Assembly (NCBI RefSeq): GCF_000283155.1
Contig: NW_004454217.1
Location: 4,002,619 to 4,066,618, forward strand
DNA length: 64,000 nt
Origin: Ceratotherium simum simum
Taxonomy: Eukaryota > Chordata > Mammalia > Perissodactyla > Rhinocerotidae
Direction of reading: 5' to 3'
Shown piece after piece: positions 12,477 to 24,850 of this stretch. How positions within the stretch are numbered: position 1 is the first letter of the stretch; each line of letters begins with the position of its first letter. Made by a program: the position numbers and the translations under genes. Below the pieces are notes generated by a model. It was given only the letters and a program-made list of their open reading frames with translations, was not told where the DNA came from and made no database searches.

Positions 12477-13689
12477 TATAAATGAGGCAGAACCATGAAT
12501 ATAGAGACCTGGAGGTCAAAGAAGGCAACATTTCAAGGAAGGATGGGAATGATTACTGGTGTCAGTTGCAGAAGAGACATGAAAAAATAAAATACGTAAT
12601 AAATGTTTTAAGCCATTTTTAATAAATGTAATAAACCATTGATGTTACCTTTCTGATTTGACCAGGGAAGCCAATCTGCTAATATCCCAGCCTGCAAGTG
12701 TCCACAGGAAAACTCTCCTTTACCCTGGGCTGCAATACCTGTTCTGTTGCCACAGAGCAGCTCATAAAGACGCCACAATAATCTGCTCCTTTAAATAGGA
12801 TTCATTATGCATAGAATGTTAGGAGTTGTTGTTGTTGCTGTTTTTTCAGTGCAACTCTGGGTAGTCTATTGTTGTGCAGTGCTTATTTTAACAGGAGTTA
12901 ATTAGGACCAGAAAATTGTCCTTGTTTATTATAGTTCCAAATCCCGAGTACAAGCTGTACTAATCCTATCATTGTGAGTGATGGAAAAAAGAGGAGGTGA
13001 GGTTGGGAGGGGGGATGGAAGAGAACATGTTTTGTCAGCAAGTTCACATTCCTTAGTTTATAGAGATAATGTTCCTTTGGAAAAGCTCCTAAGGATGAAG
13101 AGTCAACTTTTATTTTTCAACATGGTCAGAGAGAGTCTATGTAGGAGAGAATTACTATATACGTGCACAACACATAAGTCACTCATTTCTAATGAATTAA
13201 AAACAAAATAAGCCTGATCATAAAATTACTCAGAACTACTTATTTTTCCCAGGATCTAATTTCCAAGATTTTACAATGTTTTGGGGTCATTATTGTGGAT
13301 AGCATTTAGTTTCTTACCAGTTATTGAAAGAAGCTCTGGTTAAAAGAACTATTCTGAGTGCCAGGTAATAAAGTTTACTATAATCTATTTCACTAGATAC
13401 CAGAAACTATAGAAAAATGTGTTGTTATTGTGTATTTTCTACCACTTAAAATTAATTCCAAAGTGTTGGCTAAGATGAGTTGCCTATTAAGTATTTTTAT
13501 ACATTTTCTCACCTTCAGATACTCAGAATCTTAAGTTAGATGGTGCTAAAGATAACTTTGTACTTCTCCACTGACATTTTCGGTTTAAAAGTCAACAGTT
13601 AATTAAGAACACAGTGAGGGGTTTTAAAATAGACTATGAGAGACTGGTTTCTGTTTGTTGGTTTGTTTTAATAGCTTGTATTAGCAAGT

Positions 13690-14560
13690 GTTTTATCACC
13701 CAAATTACAGTGAGGTACAAAGAACAATCCTAGGTTTCATCATCTGGCATTTGGAAAGGCGCCTGGTTTTCTGCGTGTTTGGGCTTGCACATAATGAGCT
13801 CACAGAGTTTGTTTTCCTGACCTCTGGAATAAAAAAGCAACCTGACATTAAAGACGGGGTAAAATACTGGGCTGCTGCTGATAGGTCTATTGGTGTGTTT
13901 GCTGTCGCATTAATTGTTTGGAAGCATTTTTATTCAATGTTTAAATTTCAGAGCAGGTTCTTATGAGGATCCAGGGAAAGAGAGCATAGAACCGGAAAGT
14001 GAATCATCCTTCGAGAACTGTGTTGACATCTCCGCAGAAACAGTATGCTGTATTATCTCATGACGTCAGGAGCCATACACCGCATGCTCTAACTGAAGTC
14101 ATATTTTATCATATACTATATAAAGGCTCTGACAAGGAGGTCTGGCGTCACAAAGCAGGGCCCTCACACTCAGGATCTCTTCTCGTACCAGAACTGCTTT
14201 CCTAACTACCTTACAATAGCTTAAATAAAAACGATATTTGCTACATTATTATCACAGTAGACGTTTATATTACATCCAAACACCCAGAGGACAGTGCACA
14301 ATTGAGGCGGTTCTTCAAATTCATCAGGAATGAGAGCATTTCTGATTGGAATTGGTAAAACTGGGAGACAGAAACAGCTGGAGGATAAATATAAATGCTG
14401 CCAGTGTCTACTTTATTTTAATCTGGATTTAGACCACATGTGGCAATTAGACAGTGAGAATGTAGATGACCACAGCTGCTTCATTTTTCTCCATTTTAGG
14501 GATGGAGCAAGGGCAGTGATGGCGTCTAAGATTCATTCCCATCCGTCAAACACATCAGTC
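13690..14560. other. repeat-free unique interval, possible conserved noncoding sequence
   Basis: No repeat family is recognisable. The interval has more CpG than the surrounding intron (for example around 13758-13777, 13905 and 14062-14082) and contains the CRE/TATA pair. Several open frames of 68-92 codons occur, but they show no family signature or splice context and are probably incidental. Conservation cannot be judged from one sequence. Confidence 0.25.
14061..14150 (+). promoter_or_regulatory. CRE + TATA-like pair in a repeat-free interval
   Basis: A perfect palindromic CRE (TGACGTCA, 14061-14068) stands 48 bp before TATATAAAGG (14117-14126), with a CGTCA half-site at 14146-14150. The arrangement resembles a CREB-responsive core promoter or enhancer. 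No transcript or coding exon can be shown downstream, so this is a candidate only. Confidence 0.25.
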
Positions 14561-15443
14561 CCAACTCAGTGAAATCTGTATTATCTGCCAGGAAGAGTGC
14601 TAGGGCCTCAATAAAATTCCCTGGCCCTGAAGGAGTTATCCTCTAGTGTAAGAATGTTCAGATAACAGTCTATAAATCTATTTTACTCTGATTGCACTTA
14701 ATCTTCCCAGAAATCAAGTCATGCAGTATGTATTAGTTTCATTTGACATGATTTTGGAGACATTTAAATAACTTAGCCAAAGTCACAACATCATTGGCAG
14801 AAACAGACCCCCTCGCTGCAAGCAAGGAAAGACTGACACAGAATAAAAAGCAAAACCAATCAATCTGTCAAGTAAGTAAATGAGCAAATTTCTGTAAACA
14901 GAAGTTTCTAGTTTGATTCTCTCACCTTAAAATCCAGGGCTCCTCATTTGTACCTGCCTCTGTGAAGTTTTGGGAGCCATAGAGTGTTCTCTGCGAGGAG
15001 AGAAAGCCAAATTGTAATCTGGAAGCATTTCTATGTTAATGTTTATAGTAAATGCCTAAAGAAATCTCAGAAGAAAGGGCTCTGGCTTATTCAAAAATTA
15101 GTTGTGATTTCTTTGTGTGTGTGTATATACATAATTTTATATTCTTTTCCTTGAAAGAAGACCCCCCCCAAAAGAACATAATTCAAACTATCCAAAATTT
15201 GAATACACTTCTAACTATGTGCATCAGTCCTATAGTTGATAAAGGAAAAATAAAGACTTTCAGACAGAGTGGGTGTTAAATTAAGCTGAATTCATTGCTG
15301 GCCAAAGTAGGGAAAACCTGACCCAGCATAGAGGTATTAGGATCTGAGGCAGGGACCTCAGATTAACTGACAAGGAAAACTCAGAGGCCATGAGTTTTGA
15401 GGATTAACATGGATATACATTGATACAGGAGAGAGCAGTCCCA

Positions 15444-15702
15444 GGGGCCGGCCCGGTGGCATAGTGGTTAAATTTGTACACTCCTCTTCGGGGGGCCTGG
15501 GGTTCGCAGGTTCCATCCTGGGCACAGACCTATGCACCGCTCGTCAAGTCATGCTGTGGTGGCATCCCACATGCAAAATAGAGGAAGATGGGCACAGATG
15601 TTAGCTCAGGGCTAATCTTCCTCAGCAAAAAGAGGAAAATTGGCAACAGATGCTAGCTCAGGGCCGATCTTCCTCACCAAAAAAAAAAAAAAGAAGAAGA
15701 GA
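15444..15702 (+). mobile_element. ERE SINE, standard form, full length
   Basis: Runs from GGGGCCGGCCCGGTGGCATA to a poly-A tail followed by GAA/GA repeats. It includes the head, the AGAGGAAGATGGGCACAGAT middle and both GATGTTAGCTCAGGGC-type repeats. An imperfect duplication (GAGAGAGCAGTCCC before, GAGAGAGAACAGCTCC after) may flank it. Confidence 0.94.
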
Positions 15703-16359
15703 GAGAGAACAGCTCCTGAGAAGACGGTCTCAGCAACCAAAGGCAAAGGTGGCTTATAAAGGTGAGGGCCAAAGGTTCTAGAAGGAAAGTGGATCGGTCT
15801 CTTTAAACAAGGCCTTGGCTCCTCGGTCCGGCATGGTGGGTTGTAGTGGAGTAGGAGTGAAGGCAGGCTGTTTGCTGAAGCCATGTGAGGCCCTGACCAC
15901 TTGCTATGTCACAGTCTTTCATACTCTCCAAAATACGGGGTCGTGCAGAGGACAAGCCCGGCACAAATGATCTCTATTAGTGTGATAGCCAAAGTGAATT
16001 CCATTTGGTAAGGAAGATGCTCACGTGTTTTATATACATTGCTTTAAATTTTGTCAGCCTGGGTAAAAACATAACTCAGAAATAGATACACCGAGGGATT
16101 TTCCCTGATAAAAGTGTGCTGGAAAATACTTTCTGCTAATGATCTCATCTCTAGCTTCTCACCACTTCCAACTGTTAAACATTGTTAAAAAAAATACGGT
16201 GTTGTGTGAAAGAGAAGAGGGTCTCTGCGGGAGGTTTTGCATTATGTCATCGTTGGCAATTGAGTCTCTGTAGAACCCAATATGGCTTGGCATCTCTTTG
16301 GCTTGACTTGTAAAAGAGAGATAGTTATGTGGAATAATTCATGCACGTGTCAAAATGAG

Positions 16360-17135
16360 TCTAAATTAGTCATTTAATATTATTAACTTTTTCCTGGTTA
16401 TCAAAAGTGCTCATTATAGAAAATTTGGAAGATACAGAAATATTTATAGAAAAAAAAGACATGCTTTTATACAACACAGAAATGGTAACCTTCTGGTGTA
16501 TTTCCTTCTAGAAATGTGTTTATATGTGAGTGTGTGTGTATATATGTGTGTTTATACAAACATATGCAATATAATTGTAATCATACAATTTATAATACAG
16601 TTTGTATGTCCAGCCTTCATTTTGCTTAGCATTATGTGGGGAGTATTTTTCTTCCTCCATCATTAGAATGTGAAAACATGATTTTTAATGATAGAAAAGT
16701 ATTCTCTCTTAATGTTGTTTCATAAATTATTTAATAATTTCCCAATAATTGAATATTTTAATTATTTACAATTTTCCTGAATTTTAGAGCTATAATGGGC
16801 ATCCTGGTATACAAATTTTTGTTCATGTTATGATTTTATTCCTTAGATGTGTTATTTGGAAGTGGAATTATTAAGACAAGGGTAGGTCTTTTATTTGAGT
16901 CTTTAAACAACTTGCAAACTTAACTTCCTCATAGTTTGTACTTTGCATTTCCGCTAATTAGAGTATGGAGTGCTTGTCTTATTACACCCAACCAGTAGAA
17001 TATTGTAAGCTAAACGCAAAGACATTTCTATTTTGTTCTCCCATGCATTTCTTTGAATGCCTATAAAGTTGTGTAATTTTTCATAGATTTATTGATCATT
17101 AATTTTCAATTCCATAGATTGCTTATTCATGTTCT
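16360..17135 (-). mobile_element. old L1-like fragment, antisense
   Basis: Contains decayed antisense L1 tail phrases: a GATTTTTAATG block, CATAAATTATTTAATAATTT, ATAATGGGCATCCTGG and GAAGTGGAATTATTAAG. The family is uncertain because of divergence. A TG/TA-rich run lies at about 16530-16560. Confidence 0.55.
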
Positions 17136-17654
17136 TTACCTGTTTTTCTGTTGGAGGGCCAAGGAACTTTTCTGAGCTGGTTTTAATAATGTTAAAGATT
17201 TTACACCTTACATGTGTATCCTGAGCACCTAGAACAAGAAATATGAGGCTTTCAAAACTGGCTAAGAAGTGAAATAATTTATGTGTTTCCCCAGCCTACT
17301 ACCTTCGGGTTTCCACTTTTTCTCTGTTTCAGAACAATCTCCAGAGAATGACCTGTGCAAACATGTCTAAAATTGAGATATGTTGATAGATACGATTTGT
17401 TTAGCAAGTAATTATTTAAGAGGATCTCCTTTTGCACAGATATTCTATAGAAAAATATTAAAACAGGATGCCAAAATGAATAATTTCTTTTCAAAGTATA
17501 TAATGTTTGACTTTGAATTGATTTTTTACATCCTCATTTGCAATTTTCTTTTTAGAAAAATACTCTATATCCACATGTGTAGTTTTTCTCCCTTCCGATC
17601 TTTCTCTTGCTTTCTTTCTCCTCAGGAATCATATGCAATTGAGGGAGGACTTGT

Positions 17655-17820
17655 GTAAAGGGTATAAAATTTTGGAGGAGGTCAGAGGAGGGATGGATCA
17701 AATAGGGAAGTATCCTTGTGATGGCACTTGAGCTGATTCTAGAAATAGTGAGACAGGTCAGATAAAAAAGAGAAAATAAAAGTACAGAGGTAGGAACAAT
17801 TATGGCATTTGAGGAATCAT
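17655..17820 (-). mobile_element. possible L2 fragment, antisense
   Basis: Weak L2-like wording (GGTCAGAGGAGGGATGG, GGCACTTGAGCTGATTC). Too decayed to be sure. Confidence 0.35.
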
Positions 17821-19999
17821 AAGAAAACTGAGTTTTCCATAGCTGAATAATTGAACCAAGTTTGCGTCACTAGTGTGAAAATAGATTGATGAGGTTTGGC
17901 TCCCTTTTGTTCTCCCGTGGAAAGATCTCAGATCTGCAGCCAAAGAGCTGGTTCTCCTCAGTTTGATCTCTCATATCACAGTGCGCTTATGAAATTTGGA
18001 AAGCTACCTAAGGAATTTCAGACTTTCTGAATACAAAATGCCTTTTTGCAGCAGCCAGAAGTCACTCTTGTCACTAAACAAATTGGCCAATTTCAGATTA
18101 TTTCATACTTTTCCAGTTGTTACTGATGCAGCATCTGGCTGGGACAGAGTGCTGCTGGATACAGGAAAGTTCCAAGGACTCCAGCTGGCTAATTCAGTGT
18201 GAGAAGAAAGTCGGCCACCAGAATAGCTGCCTTCTACCTGTTTTGTCCTGATTCTTTTCTAGTATCTCTCCATTCTCATAGTTTCCAGAATTTGCCAAGA
18301 TCTTCCTGACCTCAGAACTTTCTAGATATCTCTGTAGATACCTAGAATGTTCCTTGCCGTTTGCACCTGCCTTAACTCTTACTCTTTCTTCAGGTCCTAG
18401 CAACTGAAACGTTGCTTTTCAGAGAATTCCTTCCTAAATGCCAGTTGGACATCTGCCCTCAAGGCACATTACAGCTTTCCTTCCTTGGTGGCATTTTGAA
18501 CAAATGTAATTGAATGATTTGTTTAATGTGTGATTAGTATCTGTTTTTCCTCCTTAGACAGGGAGTCATGTAAATAAAAATCATTCCTGATTTCACATTC
18601 AAGCAGTAGCTTTCCTTTAGCTCTATAATCAGATTTACCTTTTATTTTTAAGCCCAGTCAAGTTTAAAAGGGCCGTACATGATAATGACAGAAAGTTCCA
18701 CTTATATTTTGAAACAGCTTATTTGGTTAATTTTTAGTTCTTCTGCTCATGTGCAACTTGATGAAGTAATTATGAATAATCCAATCAGCAGAGAGTTATG
18801 GAGTGCCTCCTGGTGCAGTCCCTGGGATGCGGTGGTAGACAACCACCGTGACAATAACAACAACAAAAATCCCCTGCCCTCCTGGAGCTCACCTATTAGT
18901 GCTCGATGTGGAAATAAATAAATATTGCGCATTTCAGGGCATGGTAAATGCTATATAGGAAGAAAAATAAAGCCTGGTAAGGAGATAGAGAGATGAAAGT
19001 GCTATTAATTCCAGAGGAGGCCCTCTGTTATTTTTTATTCACTCTCGTATTATTTGTTTTGCCTTAGAAATGAAAATTAGAGACACTTTTCTATACAGTT
19101 TATAGAAAAATAGAGCTTTCTGGGATGTGGTTTTGAATGTTTGTTTTAGGTCATATTTGGAATGTACCTGTATTTGACATGTTATTTTCAACATCAAAAT
19201 CAAGAAATTCATGTAGCAATGCTTTTAAAAAGAAACATTTATATTTAACAAACCTGTGGACACGCCCCAGCATCTTGAATTGGCTTAAATTGCAACACTT
19301 TTATTTCCTGAATTAATGTGGTAAGTGCTGGACCTCAGTGGTGATATTGCAGGAGAAAGGTGGCTATTTGCACTTTCAATTTTGCGTCCATCAGAGTCGT
19401 TATTGGTAAGTAATAGTGAAGAATTCTTTTCCTTCAACCTGGAGAATAGACTAATGAAGAGATCAGACTTGGAAGAATGTCCTCCAATGAGCTGGTAGAA
19501 GAGAATTTTATTCCATCCCATAAATGTCTGAGATTAAAATTGATAGCCATCTCTCAAGATGATTTCATGCTTACTTTCCACCTGTAGGATCATGGAGATT
19601 AGCCATTTGGGGACTGCTTGGTTCCAGTTAAATTATTTGTTTTCTTATTTATTTATTTCCTTTTGATAGTCTCTTCTGAAATTTATAGGAGTTGTTCCTT
19701 ACCACAGATATAATTTTAAAATAGTATAGCTTGTTGGCTTTTAACATGTATACATAAGTCTGGTGAAAAAAAAGCTACCTGTTTCAAATCTGAAAGCATA
19801 ATCTAAAGAATAAATATTTTTCTTACCAATTCAGTTACTTAGTATAATCAGGATAGAAGGCTAAAGTGGGAAGGCAAAAATATGGGCTGGATTTTCTCTC
19901 AATTGGTGTGTATCAAATTAACGTAGATGTTTAAATCATTAGGATACTTCTACCCACATGAAGATCTTAGGAATGTGAAAAGCTCACCCAAACATTAGA
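17821..19999. other. intron, mostly unrecognised
   Basis: One L2 fragment at 18.8-19.0 kb. The rest is unique; open frames at 17996-18202 and 18194-18403 show no domain. Confidence 0.6.
18790..18995 (-). mobile_element. L2 3' end fragment, antisense
   Basis: TGGTGCAGTCCCTGGGATGC, CCCCTGCCCTCCTGGAGCTC and the GTAAATGCTATATAGGAAGA region follow the antisense L2 terminus. Confidence 0.65.
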
Positions 20000-20720
20000 A
20001 AATACTGGCGTTGTGCAAAGTCTACATACAGAAAATAATAAAACTTGACTGAAGGATACAAAACAGGACCCAAATAAGTAGAAAAACAAACCATGTGCTC
20101 CTCGATAGGATGATTCAAGCTTTAAATTAAATTATCGACTTCGGGCAATTTAACTCATAGTCTCTATTTGGGGAGAAGGGTTGGGGACCTGACAAATTGA
20201 TTCTGAAGTTAATATGCAAGCATAAATTTGCATAAAAGGTTAACATTTTTTTGAGAAAGATAATAATTCAAGTAAGTTAGCAACATGAGACTAAAAGGTA
20301 CTGTGAAATGACTATAATTAAAACAGTCTGGTTCTGACACAGAAAGAGACAAACAGGTGTGTGGAGAAAAATGGAATCTAGAAATGCAGCAGGTACATAT
20401 GGAGTTAGTATGTGATAACATGATGTTTAAAAACTGAAAGGAAAGGACATGATATTTAATAGACACTGTTGGAAGAACTGATTGTACATGTGGGGGAAAA
20501 AAAGTAAAATTAGGTTCCTTTCACATGTCATTCATATAAACAAAGAATAAAAGGATTGCATTATAGAAATACTAAAAGAGAGGAAAATATCTTTATAATT
20601 TGGGGATAGGGAATATTTTCTTAATTAAGAAATGAAAGCAGCTTCCCATGAAGTAAAACTCAGAAATGATTGTATAAGATTGAAGAACAAACAAATAAAA
20701 ATGGTGTACAAGAGAACTGG
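20000..20720 (+). mobile_element. L1 ORF2 fragment, sense
   Basis: Follows L1 ORF2 in order: a GACAAATTGATTCTGAAGTT block, ATTAAAACAGTCTGGTTCTG, GACACAGAAAGAGACAAACA, a GGGGGAAAAAAAGTAAAATT block, then CTTTATAATTTGGGGATAGG. Truncated at both ends with many frame breaks; a dead fragment. Confidence 0.85.
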
Positions 20721-20744
20721 ATGACATTTGTGGCCAAACCCTAT

Positions 20745-20935
20745 GCTAATAATTTTATAAGCATCAACTTATTAACTTCTGGGTAAATATTACTTTTCCT
20801 CATATTTTAGAGAGGAGGAATTGGAGGATTAGAATGTTTAAGCAACTTGCCAGTCACAAAGCTAGTAAGTGATGGAGTGGTGATTTGTCCTCTGTGATTC
20901 TAGAGACTGGGCTCTTTACCACTACACGGGAAACA
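20745..20935 (-). mobile_element. MIR SINE, antisense
   Basis: TTTTAGAGAGGAGGAATTGG, TTTAAGCAACTTGCCAGTCA, CAAAGCTAGTAAGTGATGGA is the reverse of the MIR core. It abuts the end of an L1 fragment. Confidence 0.75.
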
Positions 20936-21499
20936 AAGTCAGAAGAAAATGTATGTATGCACTGTATTCATTTGCAGTTAAATTTATTCAGTAAGAAAAG
21001 TTGGCATTCACAGGATATTTTTTAAAGAGTACCTTAACGCTATTATTTGTTAGATGTTCAATATGGTGCTTTTAAAAAATCTAAAGGCTCTTTACTATAC
21101 TCTTTAAGCATGTTTAATGCAACTTACTTGAATATATCTCACAGTTAAATAGAATATAACTTTGCTTTACTTCTTTGAATCATTAGACCAATATCCTTCT
21201 TGGCAGATAGTGCAAAGTAAATCTTTTTTACATGAAGCTGTTTTCCTCACAAATCCTTGTCTATTTGATAGGAAATAAGAATAAAAATATCTTGTGATGG
21301 ACCATCCATCTGTTCTTTCCCCCTCTGAACTAAACCTGAATAGTGCATTCCAAATGCTTAACTGTCTTTATTTTTACGTTGAAATCATTACATTTATTTT
21401 TGGTAGACTGCATTGTTCAAAACTGTAATACTCCTAACAAAAAAAATGAGGTACTATTGTCCCTAAATTCATTCCAATCAGTAATTCACCATTCACTCC

Positions 21500-21975
21500 C
21501 AGATGGATATTCTTGATAAAAATATCAGGAATGTCTCCTCCCTTTATCAAGGCCTTTTACAGTTCAGCCTGAACCAAACTTTCTCACCTCATTTGCCATT
21601 ATTCTTTATCATGCCACCTTAGTTCTAGTCACATTTCATTAATTATTTGATTTCTCACCTCAAAACTTTCACTCATCTCCATCTCATCACCTGGAGTACC
21701 TTTTCCCCAAATCCCCTAAATTTCAAATCTGTCATCCTTCAAAATATTATCCAAGTTTTACCTTCTTTATGAAATGTATCTCAACACTTTGGAAATAATC
21801 TTTTCCTTTTAATTTCCATGGCCTTTTGTATGCCTTGTATCCTCCTTACATTGTGAACATCTTATAAAATAGATCTCTGTCTAATTCATCTTTGTTTTCC
21901 TCAGAGCAGTTAACATAGTGCCTCACACGTAGTGGGTCTTTAATATGTTTCTTTAATTAATTGTTTATTTAATTC
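21500..21975 (+). mobile_element. L2-like fragment
   Basis: A C/T-rich sense-strand L2 pattern (ACCTCATTTGCC, CTGGAGTACCTTTTCCCC region) ends in GTGAACATCTTATAAAATAG, TTCATCTTTGTTTTCCTCAG and CATAGTGCCTCACACGTAGT. The 3' end is the most convincing part. Confidence 0.5.
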
Positions 21976-22098
21976 CTCAGGGCTTACATGACTTATTTTG
22001 CAAACACCACATTCCAAAATGATGCTTAAGACTTGAGGCTTTGAAATGCATCCATTTAAAAAATCTCTTCACCCTTAAAACTTTAACTATTTGGTTAT

Positions 22099-22124
22099 TT
22101 ATATATATGTATATGTATATATAC
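22099..22124. repeat. (TA/TG) alternating purine-pyrimidine run
   Basis: ATATATATGTATATGTATAT followed by ATAC. Short and AT-rich. Confidence 0.85.
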
Positions 22125-24014
22125 AGATCTTGATTCACGGAAGCATTTCTTTGCAAGTCTTTGGGGATGCATGCATATACATAAGTTTAGAGGGCATATG
22201 GTTTTCAGAGAGCAGAACATCAAGAAGGGGACGTGCAGATGTAAGATCTCAGAGGCTGTCAGGGAGGTAGGTCTCCACAGAAAACACCTACAGCAGCATC
22301 AGAAAGTGCTTTGAAGGCTTGGAGTGGCTATTCTGCTGAATAATTGAATATCCACAGAGCCAAGGTCCATGACCTTGAGCACAGCAGATCTTTTTTGCTG
22401 AATATGATCTTATTCCAAGAGAAGTCAAATTATTCTTCCCAGTCGCCAAGAAAACCTCAAAGCTTTCAAACCACTTTGCCCTAAGAGATGCTTCAAATCT
22501 GCTAAGACAGCCCACAGAACAAAAGGACCACAGAATGCACTTGAATTGCTTGGAAGCATGAAACTTTCCATTTTGCACAGAGTGCTGATGTGTCTAGGTT
22601 GGATGCCAAGTACAAAAAGGAATCTGACCTGAAGTAGGAAAGGCTGAAGGGCTGCTTCTGCACCTTCCTTGAATCTGAGCTAGAAGAAGAATAAAAGATT
22701 TGTTTCAGTGAAGAGAAGCACAGGGCCTGCCCGAGCCAGGGACATTCCATCTTGACCCATCTGTCCACTCTTCCATTTTCTCTCCGTTCAGCATTCAAAG
22801 AGCCTGCTATTTAATTAGTCAAACAAGCGACAGCAAATGAGGGGAATGGGGAAGAAACTCTTTGTCTTCAGGTTGAAATACATGGAAAGAAAACACAAGC
22901 AGAAATTTACTAAAGGCTTTTGGGAGGAGGCTTTTAGTCAGCATTTGACTTGGTTAAAATCCTGAGCCGATTGTTTATTAAGGCACAGCAGCAAGGGAAG
23001 CAGAAATCAGTCCTTTGTGCATTTGTCTATCAGAACAAGGAAGAGGAGCTTAGACACTTAAAATTTTAGCCTGCAATGTAGAGACATCTCAACTTATTAA
23101 AGAAAGATGGGCCTGTCAAGGAGAAGTGGCTGATGGATGGGTGTCTGCTCTTCTCGTTAACTATCTCAGAACTGACTCTTGTTCGGCATCTTTCTTTGTT
23201 TATTATCTATTTTTTCCCAGGAATTCCTTCCATGACTTTCTCCTTAGAGTAGAATATCCTTGTTTTTAATATCCATAGTGGGATATTTACCTTCCATATT
23301 TTTTTCATCAGCTTCAGGCTTTGTTCCGACCAGCAAATACAGAGCACTGTTCAAGACAGGCCTTTAAGGATTTGGAATATTTGCTTTCTTTGAATGTTTG
23401 CATTAGGCTTTGCCAGAAATACTTAAACTTTATATATTTGTATCATGGGATCTTGGAGATTGGCTGCATTTTTAAATTAAAAAAAATGAGAAAACAATTG
23501 AATTTAGCTAACTGGGAGTTTCTGTGTATTTGGGCAAATGTGATTGTCTGAGAGAGTAGCAAGATACACTTCTAGATTGCTTCTTAGATGACATTTCTTT
23601 CAGAAAGGAGATGTGTATATCAGCACAGGTTTTTAGCTTTCCTTGAAGGGGCTGAGTACACATTCACGTGGTTTTACATAAAGATAGACCTTTAAAATGA
23701 ACACTGTGACTTAAAATCAGATGCTTCTGAAGGTCGGTCTGACAACGCACCATCGAAGGGGAGACACCATCGAAGGGGAGAGAGGAAACGCACTTGTGTT
23801 CCCACTTTATAAGATAAAATCTGCTGACTGCTTATTAATTACTCAAGCAATACGCCAGTGTAAAGCAATACTATACACAGGCAGGCCATATCTAAAGTGT
23901 CAGTTATAGCTTGAAGAGCCACAAAATTTTGTCACATTATTATAACTAAATTAGTACAGTTATAGAGGCACAATTATTGCACATTAAATACCTAAGTCAT
24001 ATCTCTCTAAACTC
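22125..24014. other. intron, no repeats recognised apart from a 17-bp duplication
   Basis: Repeat-poor, with two overlapping minus-strand open frames of 96 and 98 codons (22288-22798) that show no domain or splice context. May include conserved noncoding sequence; not testable here. Confidence 0.55.
23748..23781. repeat. 17-bp perfect tandem duplication
   Basis: The unit CACCATCGAAGGGGAGA occurs twice head to tail (23748-23764, 23765-23781) with no mismatch. It contains a CpG and lies in unique intron. Confidence 0.95.
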
Positions 24015-24195
24015 TTGATTCTCTACCATGTCTGCACATTAGAATCACTTGGGAAGCTTCTGAAAATTCCAATACCCAGGCCACATACTTGACCAATTAA
24101 ATGAGAATGTTGAGGTGGGGAGCTGTGATCCAGGAATCAATATTTTTCAAGGCTCTTTAGGGGATTTCAGTGGGATGCCAAGTTGAGAACCACTA
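24015..24195. mobile_element. MER5A/B-type hAT (Charlie) MITE
   Basis: GCACATTAGAATCACTTGGG, a decayed middle with CCAATACCCAGGCCACA, TGATCCAGGAATCAATATTT and a GTTGAGAACCACT end match MER5. The right terminal repeat is clear; the left is decayed. Confidence 0.78.
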
Positions 24196-24278
24196 TGAAT
24201 ATTAAACATTTTATTACATCACCTCAACCTGATTTTCCTAATTATCCAGTAATTAGCTTCTTATCAAGATAGTTATAT

Positions 24279-24312
24279 GTATGTTTATGTTTATGTTTTA
24301 TGTTTATTTTTT
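24279..24312. repeat. (ATGTTT)n simple repeat
   Basis: Four to five irregular ATGTTT units follow a MER5 and unique sequence. Confidence 0.85.
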
Positions 24313-24689
24313 ATTGTAAAATGATACAGATTTTTCCCACATCATGGCAATACTATCAATTTAAAATAAAATGCATTGTCTGTTTTTAAATAGGAATATC
24401 TGAAAATTTGAGTCAGAGGCTTTCATTATAATACTATATGTCAAAATAACTGCAAAATTCAAATTTTGATGTTAAGAAGCTTAACATAATTAGTGCAAAT
24501 ATGGTGAGGTAGAATGGTGAGGAAGATAATTATTTCACTTCGAGATTGTAGCTGAGAAAAATACTAATAATATTATTTGGTGACGTGAAAGCTATGAAAC
24601 TATAATTTGTATATTTTATCTCACAGTTATAAAAACTAGATATATGAGAAAGAGATTAAACTAGTATTGAATGTCAATATTCTTGTATA

Positions 24690-24850
24690 AAGGAGAATGT
24701 AGTAGAGAAAGCATGGGATTGAGAGTCAGAGATACAAATTCTAGTCCGGGGCGTTTGCAAGCTAAGTGGTTTTTGCCAAGTCTCTTAAGTTCTCCGGGTC
24801 TTAGTTTTCTTATCTGTAAAATGAAAACGCTGAAGTAAATCAGTGTTTTT
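24690..24850 (+). mobile_element. MIR SINE
   Basis: AAGCATGGGATTGAGAGTCA, a TACAAATTCTAGTCC block and CTTAGTTTTCTTATCTGTAA AATG are MIR. Confidence 0.78.

Noticed and set aside
15612..15884. 90-codon minus-strand frame
   Set aside because: It reads through the 3' half of an ERE, including its poly-A tail as a phenylalanine run.
23321..23551. 76-codon frame following TTTTTTTCATCAG
   Set aside because: Could suggest a terminal exon, but the frame lacks any recognisable sequence and no polyadenylation context was evident.
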